Positions 9,227 to 17,481 of a DNA stretch of 64,000 bases are shown piece by piece. The notes under the pieces are model-generated. The model was not told where the DNA came from and made no database searches. It saw only the letters and a program-made list of their open reading frames with translations. How positions within the stretch are numbered: the first letter of the stretch is position 1; each line of letters begins with the position of its first letter. The position numbers were made by a program, and so were the translations under genes. Source of the DNA: Neomoorella carbonis (GTDB taxonomy: Bacteria > Bacillota > DSM-521 > Neomoorellales > Neomoorellaceae); assembly GCF_045278715.1 (NCBI RefSeq), contig NZ_CP136420.1, positions 992,001 through 1,056,000 on the forward strand, read 5' to 3'.

Positions 9227-9252
9227 AATCGCCCAATGACGGGCGATTTTTT
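9227..9252 (+). terminator. Rho-independent terminator after the cofE-like gene
   Basis: Perfect 8-bp arms AATCGCCC (9227-9234) and GGGCGATT (9241-9248) with a six-base loop run into a T6 tract. Confidence 0.88.
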
Positions 9253-9254
9253 AC

Positions 9255-9284
9255 TTGTCCTGCAGGTGGACGAGAACGTATAAT
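9255..9284 (+). promoter_or_regulatory. Possible sigma-A promoter for isocitrate dehydrogenase
   Basis: TTGTCC (9255-9260) and TATAAT (9279-9284) are 18 bases apart, immediately after a terminator and 35 bases before the gene. The call rests on motif match only. Confidence 0.5.
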
Positions 9285-9319
9285 AATGGGGTAATGAGAT
9301 TTTCTGGAGGTGGCTTTGG

Positions 9320-10327
9320 TTGAAGCATGTGGTTACCCTGATACCGGGAGATGGTACCGGCCCGGAACTTATTGCTGCGGCCCGGCGGGTACTGGACGCG
9401 AGCGGGGCTGAACTCGAGTGGGAAGTCGTGGCGGCCGGGGAGACGGCCCAGGAGAAGTACGGCAGCGTACTGCCGGAGGAAACCCTGGCTTCCATTCGTA
9501 AAAACGGCGTGGCCCTTAAAGGCCCCATCACCACGCCGGTAGGCACCGGTTTCCGCAGTGTCAATGTTGCTTTACGGAAGGAACTTGACCTTTATGCCAA
9601 TATTCGCCCGGCCCGTAACCTGCCCAATGTACCCTCCCGCTACCAGGGTGTCGACCTGGTCATTTTTCGAGAGAACACTGAAGATCTCTATGCCGGCATA
9701 GAACATATGGTAGGTGAGGAAGCGGCGGAAAGCATTAAAATTATCACCCGCAAAGGTTCCGAGCGTATTGCCCGGGCGGCCTTTGAATATGCCCGCCGCA
9801 ACGGCAGGAAAAGGGTGACGGCCGGGCACAAGGCCAATATCATGAAATTCACCGACGGGCTTTTCCTGCGGACTTTTTATGAAGTGGCTAAAGATTATCC
9901 CGATCTAACTGCCGACGACCGTATTGTGGACAACCTGAGCATGCAGCTGGTGCAGAAACCGGAACAATATGACGTCCTGGTGCTGCCCAACCTCTACGGC
10001 GATATCCTTTCCGACCTCTGTGCCGGCCTGGTAGGCGGCCTGGGGGTGGCGCCGGGGGCGAATATCGGCGACCGGGCGGCTGTTTTTGAACCCATCCACG
10101 GCAGCGCACCCAAATACGCCGGCCAGAACAAGGTTAACCCCCTGGCAACCATTCTCTCCGGGGTGATGATGCTGGAGCATTTAGGCGAAAAAGAAGCTGC
10201 CGCGAGGATTCAGAAGGCTATCCAGGCTGTCCTGGCCGAAGGAAAATACTTAACCTACGACCTGGGCGGCACTGCCGGTACCAGCGAAATGGCCGACGCC
10301 ATAGTAAGGCAGTTGGAGAAGGCGTAG
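9320..10327 (+). CDS. icd: Isocitrate dehydrogenase (isocitrate/isopropylmalate dehydrogenase family)
   Basis: Predicted to oxidise isocitrate to 2-oxoglutarate with NAD(P), supplying glutamate precursors. This is the short (335-residue) form. Motifs: LIPGDGTGPEL at 7-17, the arginine-rich substrate segment ANIRPARNLPN, RENTEDLYAGIEH at 117-129 (typical of isocitrate rather than isopropylmalate dehydrogenases), the catalytic Tyr124, and the metal-binding aspartates in NLYGDILSD. The coenzyme loop reads HGSAPKYAG with Lys265-Tyr266, the pair that marks NADP use in the E. coli enzyme, although the short form is usually called NAD-dependent. The TTG start is supported by CTGGAGGTGG upstream. Confidence 0.85.
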   Translation: MKHVVTLIPGDGTGPELIAAARRVLDASGAELEWEVVAAGETAQEKYGSVLPEETLASIRKNGVALKGPITTPVGTGFRSVNVALRKELDLYANIRPARNLPNVPSRYQGVDLVIFRENTEDLYAGIEHMVGEEAAESIKIITRKGSERIARAAFEYARRNGRKRVTAGHKANIMKFTDGLFLRTFYEVAKDYPDLTADDRIVDNLSMQLVQKPEQYDVLVLPNLYGDILSDLCAGLVGGLGVAPGANIGDRAAVFEPIHGSAPKYAGQNKVNPLATILSGVMMLEHLGEKEAAARIQKAIQAVLAEGKYLTYDLGGTAGTSEMADAIVRQLEKA

Positions 10328-10348
10328 CTGCCTGGTGGAGGGGTAGGA

Positions 10349-11029
10349 GTGGCCTTATTTGCCATAGCTGATCTGCACCTGGGTCGCGATATGGCCATGT
10401 TTGGGCCGGTCTGGGAGAACCACCGGGAAAAACTCGCCGCCCGCTGGGAGAGGGTGGTCAACCCCGGGGATACAGTTTTAATCCTGGGAGATATCAGCTG
10501 GGGCATGCGCCTCAACGATGCCCTGCCCGACCTGCAGTTCCTCAAGTCCCTGCCGGGGTCCAAGCGCATCCTGAAGGGGAACCACGACTACTGGTGGCAA
10601 ACCGAGCGCAAGATGGCGGCGGCCATCCTTGATGCGGATCTTGCCCTTTTAAAGCCGGAGATCATTGCCGGAATGGCCGTCTGCGGCACCCGGGGCTGGC
10701 TGGTCCCCCAGCACCCTCTTTACAATGAAGAGACGGATGGGAAGGTTTACCGGCGAGAAGTTTTGCGCCTGGAAATGGCCCTGAATGGCGTGCAGAAGCT
10801 GCGCCGGGAAGAGCCCCTGGCCGTGATGATGCATTTTCCCCCGGCCTGCCGTGGCGAAGCGACCGATTTTATAAGATTGATGCAGAGCTATGGCGTCAGC
10901 CACTGTTATTACGGACACCTCCACGGCGCCGACCAGGAAAAAGCCCTGGCAGGGGAGGAATGGGGCATTAACTTTCACCTGGTGGCTGCCGATTATGTTA
11001 ATTTTACCCCGGTTCTGGTATCCTGTTAA
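10349..11029 (+). CDS. Calcineurin-like metallophosphoesterase
   Basis: A dinuclear-metal phosphoesterase of unknown substrate, probably cytoplasmic. The five family motifs are all present: Asp8 and His10 in ADLHLG, Asp48 in LGDISWG, Asn78-His79 in GNHDYWW, the His of MHFPP, and the GHLHG pair near residue 190. The protein is 226 residues. The GTG start lies 21 bases after isocitrate dehydrogenase with GGAGGGG upstream, so the two genes probably share a transcript. A hairpin follows. Confidence 0.85.
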   Translation: MALFAIADLHLGRDMAMFGPVWENHREKLAARWERVVNPGDTVLILGDISWGMRLNDALPDLQFLKSLPGSKRILKGNHDYWWQTERKMAAAILDADLALLKPEIIAGMAVCGTRGWLVPQHPLYNEETDGKVYRREVLRLEMALNGVQKLRREEPLAVMMHFPPACRGEATDFIRLMQSYGVSHCYYGHLHGADQEKALAGEEWGINFHLVAADYVNFTPVLVSC

Positions 11030-11033
11030 AACG

Positions 11034-11064
11034 GCGACCTGTCCATATGATGGGGACAGGTCGC
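11034..11064 (+). terminator. Perfect 11-bp hairpin after the phosphoesterase gene, possible terminator
   Basis: Arms 11034-11044 and 11054-11064 are perfect complements around a nine-base loop. The tract that follows has only four consecutive Ts, so termination strength is uncertain. Confidence 0.5.
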
Positions 11065-11137
11065 TGAGTTTTAGGAACTTTACGGCCCTTAAGGACGTCT
11101 ATAGATAATGGAAGGTCTCTACTTTGGAGGAAAAGTT

Positions 11138-13336
11138 ATGCGCTACATACGGAAACGGGTTTTATCTGCCTTTCTGGCTGTTTTCCTGGCTGCCGGCTTG
11201 CTGGTCCATCCCCTGCTGTCCCTGGCAGCCGCTTCCTGGCAGGTGGTACCTGAGGAAGAAAAAATTCCTCTGGCCACTGGAGTGCAGTATTCGGCCTACC
11301 AAATTACTGCTCCCGGCTATAAGGAGGCGGTGAAGGTCTTAACTATCGATCCCCGGGACAGGTTTACGGTTATGGAGACAGTCTTATCTCACGGCAACCT
11401 GGCCCTTGACCTGGAAAGACCCACGGCTATGGCCGCCAGGCTGGCCAGGGAAGGCAAGGCTGCCGTAGCGGCTACAAATGGTGATTTCTACAGCACCCGG
11501 GCGCCCTATTTGCCCATCGGCCTGCAGATAAGCAACGGCGAGCTGTTAACCAGTCCCCAGGGGTTTCCGGCCCTGGGGTTGACCGGGAACAAAGAAGTCA
11601 TTATCGGGACTCCTGTCATGGCCGCTTACCTGGAGGTGACCAGAGAAGTACCCGAAAAAGACGGAAGCGTGGCCCGGGTGGTTTACACCTACCCTATCGC
11701 CCACGTCAACCGGGAAAGGGGGGCCGACATGCTGGTCCTCTATACCCCGGCCTTTGCGGCCAGCACCGGCACCAATGACTACGGTACGGAGATAATTTTG
11801 CAAGGCCTTGACCTGCCCGTTAAAGCAGGCCGTACATATACCGGCGTCGTGGCTGCCAGGATTGACGACAAGGGTAATAACCCCATCCCGCCGGACGGGG
11901 TAGTCCTCTCCGGCCACGGGAAGGCCCAGGAGTTTTTAAAACAGCTTCATGCTGGCGACAGGGTTAGTTTCACCATCAGGTTTACCGATACGCGCTGGCA
12001 TGATGTTGTCCAGGCTGTGGGCGGCCATGAGATTATCCTGCAAAACGGGCAGGTCGTCCTGCCCGCCAACAGCACGGACCCCCTGGTGCGGTCCCGCCAT
12101 CCCCGGACGGCAATCGGCGTCACGAAGGACGGCCGCCTGGAGATAGTGGTCGCCGACGGCCGCCAGCCCGGCTACAGTCAGGGTATGACCCTTTACGAGC
12201 TGGCCGCATTTATGCAGGCCAGGGGGATAGTCGCGGCCCTGAACCTTGACGGTGGCGGTTCATCAGTGCTGGCGGCCCGCAATGCCGGCGAGTACGATTT
12301 ATCGATTTTAAACAAACCTTCCGACGGGCAGGAAAGGCCGGTTACCAATGGCCTGGTGGTTTTTTCCACCGCCCCCCGGGGTCGACTCAGCCGTTTATAC
12401 CTTCTTCCCGAGGCCATAAAGGTGTATAGAGGCAGCAAAGTGCAGTTCAGCCTCAAGGCCCAGGATAATTATTATAACCCTGCACCGGTACCTGCCGGTG
12501 TGAACTGGCAGGTGCGAGGGAATGTGGGCCGCTTTATTTCCCCCGGCCTGTTCCAGGCCGATAACCCCGGCCAGGGGGAGATTACCGCCCGGATAGGGGA
12601 AATCAAAGCTACCGCCGGGATTACTGTCGTCGATAAGGTATACAGGCTGGAAATTGCCCCGGCCATTGCCACCCTGCAGCCCGGTGCTGTCCAGCAGTTT
12701 ACAGTAACGGCCTTTGATGCCGGGGGTAACAAAATCTATGTCGACAGCTCTTTGTACCGGTGGACGGTCAGTGAAGGGCTGGGCCGGTTTGATCCGGAAA
12801 AAGGGCAGCTAGTACTGGCCGGGCCGGCGCGTAATGCCTGGGTCAAGGTCAGGCTGGGCGACCGGGAAGCGGTAGCCGCAATCAATCCCGCCCTGGAGCT
12901 GGCTCTAGAGGGCCGGCCCGTAGCCGGGCAGGAAGTAACCCTGGTCGTTCGCCAAAACGGTGCGCCGGTAGCGGGGGCGGCGGTCCAGCAGGTCCAGCCG
13001 GCAACGACGTGGGGCAGGGTAACGGCCCGAGCCCTCTATGTGAGGACAGGTCCGGGAACAGGGTATAAAGCCATCACCCTGGTACCGGCAGGTTACCGGC
13101 TGGCTGTCCTGGCCAGGCTGGAAAACGGCTGGCTGCAGGTGCGCCTGCCGGACGGCCGGGAAGGTTATTGTTCTGGAAAGTATGTTGCTGTCCAGGAAGG
13201 CAGCCTGGACCTGGGCCGGACGGATGCTCAAGGTAAAATCCGGTTTACGGCCGGGGTAGCGGGGAGCTATAGTTTTGTCGCCATGAAAGAAGGTTTTTTA
13301 CAGGCTGAGCTGGACCTGGTGTTTAACGAGAAATAA
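11138..13336 (+). CDS. Secreted phosphodiester glycosidase (NAGPA-type) with Ig-like repeats and C-terminal SH3b domain
   Basis: A large exported protein of about 732 residues. An N-terminal signal peptide (basic MRYIRKR followed by a hydrophobic stretch ending near LAAA) precedes a phosphodiester glycosidase domain with NGDFYS and the signature LNLDGGGSS. Two beta-sandwich segments follow, with phrases such as LQPGAVQQFTVTAFDAGGN typical of bacterial Ig-like domains. Then comes an SH3b domain with ALYVRTGPGTGYKAI and WLQVRLPDGREGY, and a final short beta domain. SH3b and Ig-like modules usually anchor proteins to the wall. I start at ATG 11138 because TGGAGG sits seven bases upstream; ATG 11108 lacks a site and would spoil the signal peptide. 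The substrate is unknown. Confidence 0.8.
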   Translation: MRYIRKRVLSAFLAVFLAAGLLVHPLLSLAAASWQVVPEEEKIPLATGVQYSAYQITAPGYKEAVKVLTIDPRDRFTVMETVLSHGNLALDLERPTAMAARLAREGKAAVAATNGDFYSTRAPYLPIGLQISNGELLTSPQGFPALGLTGNKEVIIGTPVMAAYLEVTREVPEKDGSVARVVYTYPIAHVNRERGADMLVLYTPAFAASTGTNDYGTEIILQGLDLPVKAGRTYTGVVAARIDDKGNNPIPPDGVVLSGHGKAQEFLKQLHAGDRVSFTIRFTDTRWHDVVQAVGGHEIILQNGQVVLPANSTDPLVRSRHPRTAIGVTKDGRLEIVVADGRQPGYSQGMTLYELAAFMQARGIVAALNLDGGGSSVLAARNAGEYDLSILNKPSDGQERPVTNGLVVFSTAPRGRLSRLYLLPEAIKVYRGSKVQFSLKAQDNYYNPAPVPAGVNWQVRGNVGRFISPGLFQADNPGQGEITARIGEIKATAGITVVDKVYRLEIAPAIATLQPGAVQQFTVTAFDAGGNKIYVDSSLYRWTVSEGLGRFDPEKGQLVLAGPARNAWVKVRLGDREAVAAINPALELALEGRPVAGQEVTLVVRQNGAPVAGAAVQQVQPATTWGRVTARALYVRTGPGTGYKAITLVPAGYRLAVLARLENGWLQVRLPDGREGYCSGKYVAVQEGSLDLGRTDAQGKIRFTAGVAGSYSFVAMKEGFLQAELDLVFNEK

Positions 13337-13403
13337 TTTGCTCCCGGTTACCCCCGGCATTAAATCATGCTTAAAAATGCCCTGGATAAAAGATTAAAGA
13401 ATT

Positions 13404-13433
13404 GTGCCCGGGAAGATTACCCGGGCACTTTAA
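13404..13433 (+). terminator. Rho-independent terminator
   Basis: Perfect 9-bp arms GTGCCCGGG (13404-13412) and CCCGGGCAC (13420-13428) are followed by a TTTAAT tract. Confidence 0.7.
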
Positions 13434-13489
13434 TAATCAATTAAGCTATGGGTTAGGTAAGTAAGCTATTTAAATAAGAGACAGGCATG

Positions 13490-13498
13490 TGGTATAAT
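13490..13498 (+). promoter_or_regulatory. Extended -10 promoter element
   Basis: TGGTATAAT gives a TGn extension plus a perfect TATAAT, 54 bases before the ligase-like gene. No good -35 is seen, as is common with extended -10 promoters. Confidence 0.45.
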
Positions 13499-13551
13499 AT
13501 GATTGTTTTATCAAGAACAGGTTACCTGTTAGATCGGGGAGGAGGAACTTT

Positions 13552-14644
13552 TTGCTGCGCATACTATTCCTTTTTAACGCCGTCCCCGCCCGGGAGCGCC
13601 GGGGACCCTACAGTGATTGTTTCTCCTGGGAGACCGTGAGGCAAATTTACCGGGCGTTACTGGAAGGCGGCAACGAGGTTTACCCTGTTAATGTCCGCAG
13701 CCGCCACCAGCTGGAAAAAATCCCTTTCCCGCCAGCCGACTCCCCACCTGGCCTTTGTCCTGGCCGAAGGTTTTCTCGACGAACCCCGTACCCTGTATGA
13801 CGGCAGCGGTGCTGCTGCGGTACGGTTTTTATTGCAGAAGTACGGCATTCCTGCCAGCCATTCTCCCGCGGTGACCATGGAGATATGCCGTCACAAAAAC
13901 CTTACCTATCAAGTTTTACAGCAACACGGTTTGCCGGTACCACCCTACCTGGTGCTCGAACCGGTCCGAGGGTTACTGCGGCAACAGATGGACCGGGCGG
14001 TGGCGGAACTGGGATTTCCTTTATTTGTTAAACCCAATGGCGGCGGTAGCAGCATTGGCATCAGCGACGCTTCGGTGGTATATAATTTTACCCAACTGGA
14101 ATACCAGGTAAATACCCTCCTGGATACCTTGGGCGAGTTGCCGGTGCTGGTGGAAAAGTACCTCCCCGGCCAGGAGTTTACCGTCGGCTTAATCGGTCGA
14201 TCCCCCTGTTACGTCTTGCCATCTATAGCTTTTCTTTATCAAAAAATTAGGACTCTTACCGTTAAGGGCGGCCCAGATATGACTGAACATATTTTTCCGG
14301 GGGACAGGCGTTATCAAATTTTAAGCGAACTGGCCGTCAAAGTGCTGGCGGCCACAGGGGCCAGGGACGCCTTAAGAATTGACCTGCGCTCTGACAGCGA
14401 GGGAGGGGTCTATATCATTGATGTGAACGGGACGCCTTCTTTGAGTCCCACGGCCTCCCTGACGGCCATGGCTATGGCTGCCGGTTTAAGATACAGCCAG
14501 TTTATTAATTTCATCCTCTACCAGTCGCTGCTGGAATATGGCCTGGCGCCCAGCGGTAAATTACAGGAACTGGTAGTTCCGGCTCTGGGTTTGTTGCACC
14601 ACTACCGCTGCGAAACGCAGCTCCTCCAAGTATCCTCGGCGTAA
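13552..14644 (+). pseudogene. D-Ala-D-Ala ligase-like ATP-grasp gene with a single frameshift
   Basis: The first frame (from TTG 13552, with GGAGGAGG upstream) encodes a normal N-terminal domain, RILFLFNAVPARERRGPYSD, and then goes off-family after about 57 codons. The second frame picks up the same protein and carries the rest: LAFVLAEGFLDEP, the ATP-grasp part FVKPNGGGSSIGIS, VEKYLPGQEFTVGL, and the metal-binding DLRSDSEGG..IDVNGTPSLSP. Removing one A from the run of six at 13715-13720 joins the halves smoothly (QLEKSLSRQ). So this is a recent one-base insertion, a sequencing error in the homopolymer, or conceivably slippage. When intact it would join two D-amino acids or a related pair. 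Confidence 0.75.
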
Positions 14645-14760
14645 GTATATCTGTTCCTTTGTATCACCGGTGAAGATTGCTCCTTTAATTTTAAATTTAT
14701 TTTTGGCTAAGGAAGAAGGATTCTTTTAAATAGTGTCGAATATATGCTTTAACAAAAAGA

Positions 14761-14772
14761 GAAAGCGCTTTC
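14761..14772 (+). promoter_or_regulatory. LacI-family operator O1
   Basis: GAAAGCGCTTTC is a perfect 12-bp palindrome with the central CG of LacI/CcpA-type sites. A second copy lies exactly 37 bases downstream, which would allow two dimers to bind cooperatively. Confidence 0.75.
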
Positions 14773-14796
14773 AATAAATATTTTTTTCCCAGGTAA

Positions 14797-14810
14797 TGAA
14801 AGCGCTTTCA
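14797..14810 (+). promoter_or_regulatory. LacI-family operator O2, overlapping the ribosome site of lacI
   Basis: TGAAAGCGCTTTCA is a perfect 14-bp palindrome ending at the first base of the AGGAGG ribosome site (14810 onward) of the regulator gene. This suggests autoregulation. The site also fits the CcpA cre consensus, so catabolite control is an alternative. Confidence 0.75.
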
Positions 14811-14822
14811 GGAGGAAGGGTT

Positions 14823-15839
14823 ATGGCCGGGGCAACTATTTATGATGTTGCTAAAAAGGCCGGGGTGTCAATTTCCACCGTATCCCGGGTTTTGAATAAC
14901 AGTTCCCGGGTAAAGGAAAGTAACCGGGAACGCGTTTTACAGGCGATAGAAGAACTGGGATATGAACGCAATTTACTTGCCGCAGCCCTGATGAAAAAAA
15001 ATACCCATACCCTGGGTTTGATTATCGCCGACATTGCCAACCCTTTTTATGCCGAAATTGCCAGGGCGGTAGAAGATAAAGCAGCGGAGAATCATTACAA
15101 CGTAATTGTCTGCAACACTGATAACGACCTAAAAAAAGAAGCTGCTTATATTACCATTTTACGCCAGAAAAGAATCGATGGTATCATTTTTACTACACCG
15201 GAAATTAACAATCACAACATAAAGAAGCTTTACCAAGAACAACCGGATTTTCCCATGGTATTAATCGGAAGCCGGATAGAGGGATGTACCATTGATACTG
15301 TTTTAGTAGACAATTCTCTCGGTACAACAGAAGCCATGCAATACCTGACATCTTTGGGCCACAGGCGCATCGGGTTCATATACGGTTTGCCGTCGACCTT
15401 ATCCTCTAAAGAGCGCCTTACTGGTTACTTGAACTACCTGGTTGACAACGGAATGGCAAGGGATAATAAACTAATCCGGGGCGGTGCTTTTAAAATTGAG
15501 AATGGTTATCAAAAAGCAAGGGAGCTTTTACAGCTGGAAGACCCTCCCACGGCTATTTTCGCTGCTAATGACTTAATTGCCATAGGTGCTTTGGAGGCTG
15601 CCAGGGAAATGGGAATAGAAGTGCCAGGGGAACTTTCAATCCTTGGTTATGATAATACCAGCCTTGCGACAATAACTTTTCCCAGGTTAACCTGCGTGGC
15701 CCAGCCTATGGCCGAGATGGGCGCGAGGGCGGCGGAGATGGTGATCGAAAGAATTCAAGGACGGCGTAGTTCCCCTAAAGTTGTTACTCTTTTACCGCGG
15801 CTGGTGATAAGGGATTCCACCGGACCTTTAAGGAGGTGA
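14823..15839 (+). CDS. LacI-family transcriptional regulator of the nucleoside operon
   Basis: A 338-residue LacI/GalR repressor. The N-terminal helix-turn-helix reads ATIYDVAKKAGVSISTVSRV, followed by the hinge helix (RNLLAAALMKK region) and a periplasmic-binding-protein-like sensor domain (TLGLIIADIANPFYAEIA, AIFAANDLIAIGALEA, LSILGYDNTSLATI). I start at ATG 14823, with AGGAGGAAGGG upstream, rather than ATG 14796, which lies within the operator. Two operator palindromes precede it. It is the first gene of the ECF/nucleoside phosphorylase operon. The natural inducer is probably a nucleoside, purine base or pentose phosphate; this is inferred from context. Confidence 0.9.
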   Translation: MAGATIYDVAKKAGVSISTVSRVLNNSSRVKESNRERVLQAIEELGYERNLLAAALMKKNTHTLGLIIADIANPFYAEIARAVEDKAAENHYNVIVCNTDNDLKKEAAYITILRQKRIDGIIFTTPEINNHNIKKLYQEQPDFPMVLIGSRIEGCTIDTVLVDNSLGTTEAMQYLTSLGHRRIGFIYGLPSTLSSKERLTGYLNYLVDNGMARDNKLIRGGAFKIENGYQKARELLQLEDPPTAIFAANDLIAIGALEAAREMGIEVPGELSILGYDNTSLATITFPRLTCVAQPMAEMGARAAEMVIERIQGRRSSPKVVTLLPRLVIRDSTGPLRR

Positions 15840-15909
15840 TGTTTATGATATAAGTTCACAAATTAAAATTGTCAACAAACTTGCAAAAAGAGGCAAGGGA
15901 GGAACAGGA

Positions 15910-16512
15910 ATGAAAAGTAACCGCATGACCTTTGTGGCGGCGATGATTCCCGCCGGCGTTGCCCTTAACTGGGTAGCCAACTATGTCGTTGAAGCCCTGA
16001 AAATCCCCCTGTTTTTAAACAATATGGGCTCGATCATCACGGCCATTGTTTTAGGCCCGGTCTGGGGGATGGTTACCGGCCTGCTGACGAATACAATTTT
16101 AGCTTTGACAGTTCGCTGGACTTATTTCCCCTTTACTGGGGTAGGATGGGTTATCTTATTGCTTGCCTATATGTTTTTCCGGATGGGCTGGTTTAAAAAG
16201 GTTTATCTGGTCATTATCGGTGGGGCCATAGACGGGGTGATTGCTTCTGCCGCTTCGGCTGTAGTCGCTACCTATGTTTTTGGCGGTTTTACTGGGAATA
16301 CCATCGATATCTTTACTGCCGGGCTAATGGCAGCCGGACAAAAAGTATTTAGCGCCTCTTTCCTGGCCAATCTTGGACCCACGGTAGTTGATAAAGCTAT
16401 CCAGTTCTGGCTAGTTTGGATAATCCTGAAATATTTTCCCAACAAATACCTGCCCAATGCCAGAGAAATTAAGGGTTTACTCACCGCCAGGTCGCTAGAG
16501 ATAGGAGAATAA
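15910..16512 (+). CDS. ECF transporter substrate-binding (S) component
   Basis: A 200-residue integral membrane protein with about six hydrophobic segments, of the size and pattern of ECF S components (AIVLGPVWGMVTGLLTNTI is the typical Gly-rich helix pair). It provides substrate specificity for the energy-coupling module encoded just downstream. The ribosome site GGGAGGAAC precedes ATG 15910. Gene context (nucleoside phosphorylases and MTA enzymes) suggests a nucleoside or deoxynucleoside ligand; nothing in the sequence proves this. A strong hairpin separates it from ecfT. Confidence 0.8.
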   Translation: MKSNRMTFVAAMIPAGVALNWVANYVVEALKIPLFLNNMGSIITAIVLGPVWGMVTGLLTNTILALTVRWTYFPFTGVGWVILLLAYMFFRMGWFKKVYLVIIGGAIDGVIASAASAVVATYVFGGFTGNTIDIFTAGLMAAGQKVFSASFLANLGPTVVDKAIQFWLVWIILKYFPNKYLPNAREIKGLLTARSLEIGE

Positions 16513-16521
16513 TAAATTGAT

Positions 16522-16559
16522 GATGGCTGGAAAGGAATAGCCATTCCTTTCCAGCCATC
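16522..16559 (+). other. 17-bp perfect intercistronic hairpin between the S component and ecfT
   Basis: Arms 16522-16538 and 16543-16559 are perfectly complementary around a four-base loop. There is no T-run; instead the ecfT ribosome site (CGGAGGG) follows at once. The likely role is mRNA processing or 3'-end protection, giving more S component than coupling module. It could also act as a weak attenuator. Confidence 0.75.
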
Positions 16560-16575
16560 CCCGGAGGGATATTGA

Positions 16576-17481
16576 GTGGGTACTTTATATATGCCGGGAA
16601 ACGGTCTGATGCACCGCCTGGACCCCAGGACAAAAATCTTCTTCCTGTTATTTGTTATTATCGCTGTGTTCCTTTTTTACGATCCCACCATACAATTAAT
16701 CATTTTAGCCAGCCTGGTTTTCCTGGCTTTAATAAGCGGGCTGCAGCAGGCTTTGATTGCAGCGGCCAAATTAATGCTCCTTTTCGCCATTTTTATTTTA
16801 ACGGTTCACGGTTTATTTAACGCTGCCGGTAAAACCGTGATCTTGCAGCTTGGTCCGCTGGCTTTTAAACAGGAAAGCCTGCTTTACGGTGCCGTGATGG
16901 CCTGCCGTTTAATGGCCATAGGTATTGCCGCGGCGCTGTTTGTGGTAAGCACCAAACCCAGCGACCTGTCGACAGCTTTAATCAAAAGCGGTTTTCCCAG
17001 CATAATTGCCTTCATGCTCCTGGCAACATTACAGATCATCCCAATGATGCTCAAAGAAGCCCAAAATGTCATGGAGGCCCAGCAGGCGCGCTGTGTGGAC
17101 GTTACTTCCAGCTTGATTAATCGAGTAAAAGCTTTAATCCCTGTTTTTGTACCCCTATTTATAATTACCTTTATTAAAATGCGCGACCTGTCATATGTGC
17201 TTGAATGCCGCGGGTTTAGCATCAAGGGTAAGCGCACCTATTTATATGAAGTTGCCTTTAAAACATTTGACCTGGTAACATTAGTGATCCTTGGTACTCT
17301 GCTAGGCGGTTTGGTCATTTTAAGGTTCGTTAACGGGAACGTTGTTTTCATGCCCGCTAGCGGTATATTAATTAGCATTTTATATGGGTCCTGGATTATA
17401 ACTGCCCTTCTTTTTGGTACCAGCTGGCTGGCCAAACTAGTAGCTAAAGGTGGTGGCAGTCTTGCCGGCCAAAGCAATTAA
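16576..17481 (+). CDS. ecfT: ECF transporter transmembrane (T) component
   Basis: The scaffold subunit that links the S component to the two ATPases. The protein is 301 residues with several N-terminal membrane helices and a cytoplasmic helical part. That part carries the two coupling-helix motifs in modified form: QARCVD near residue 174 and ECRGFS near 214 (family pattern is A-R-G/S). The N-terminal LMHRLDPRTKIFFLL is the classic EcfT/CbiQ beginning. The GTG start has CGGAGGG upstream. It overlaps ecfA1 by about 30 bases. Confidence 0.88.
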   Translation: MGTLYMPGNGLMHRLDPRTKIFFLLFVIIAVFLFYDPTIQLIILASLVFLALISGLQQALIAAAKLMLLFAIFILTVHGLFNAAGKTVILQLGPLAFKQESLLYGAVMACRLMAIGIAAALFVVSTKPSDLSTALIKSGFPSIIAFMLLATLQIIPMMLKEAQNVMEAQQARCVDVTSSLINRVKALIPVFVPLFIITFIKMRDLSYVLECRGFSIKGKRTYLYEVAFKTFDLVTLVILGTLLGGLVILRFVNGNVVFMPASGILISILYGSWIITALLFGTSWLAKLVAKGGGSLAGQSN

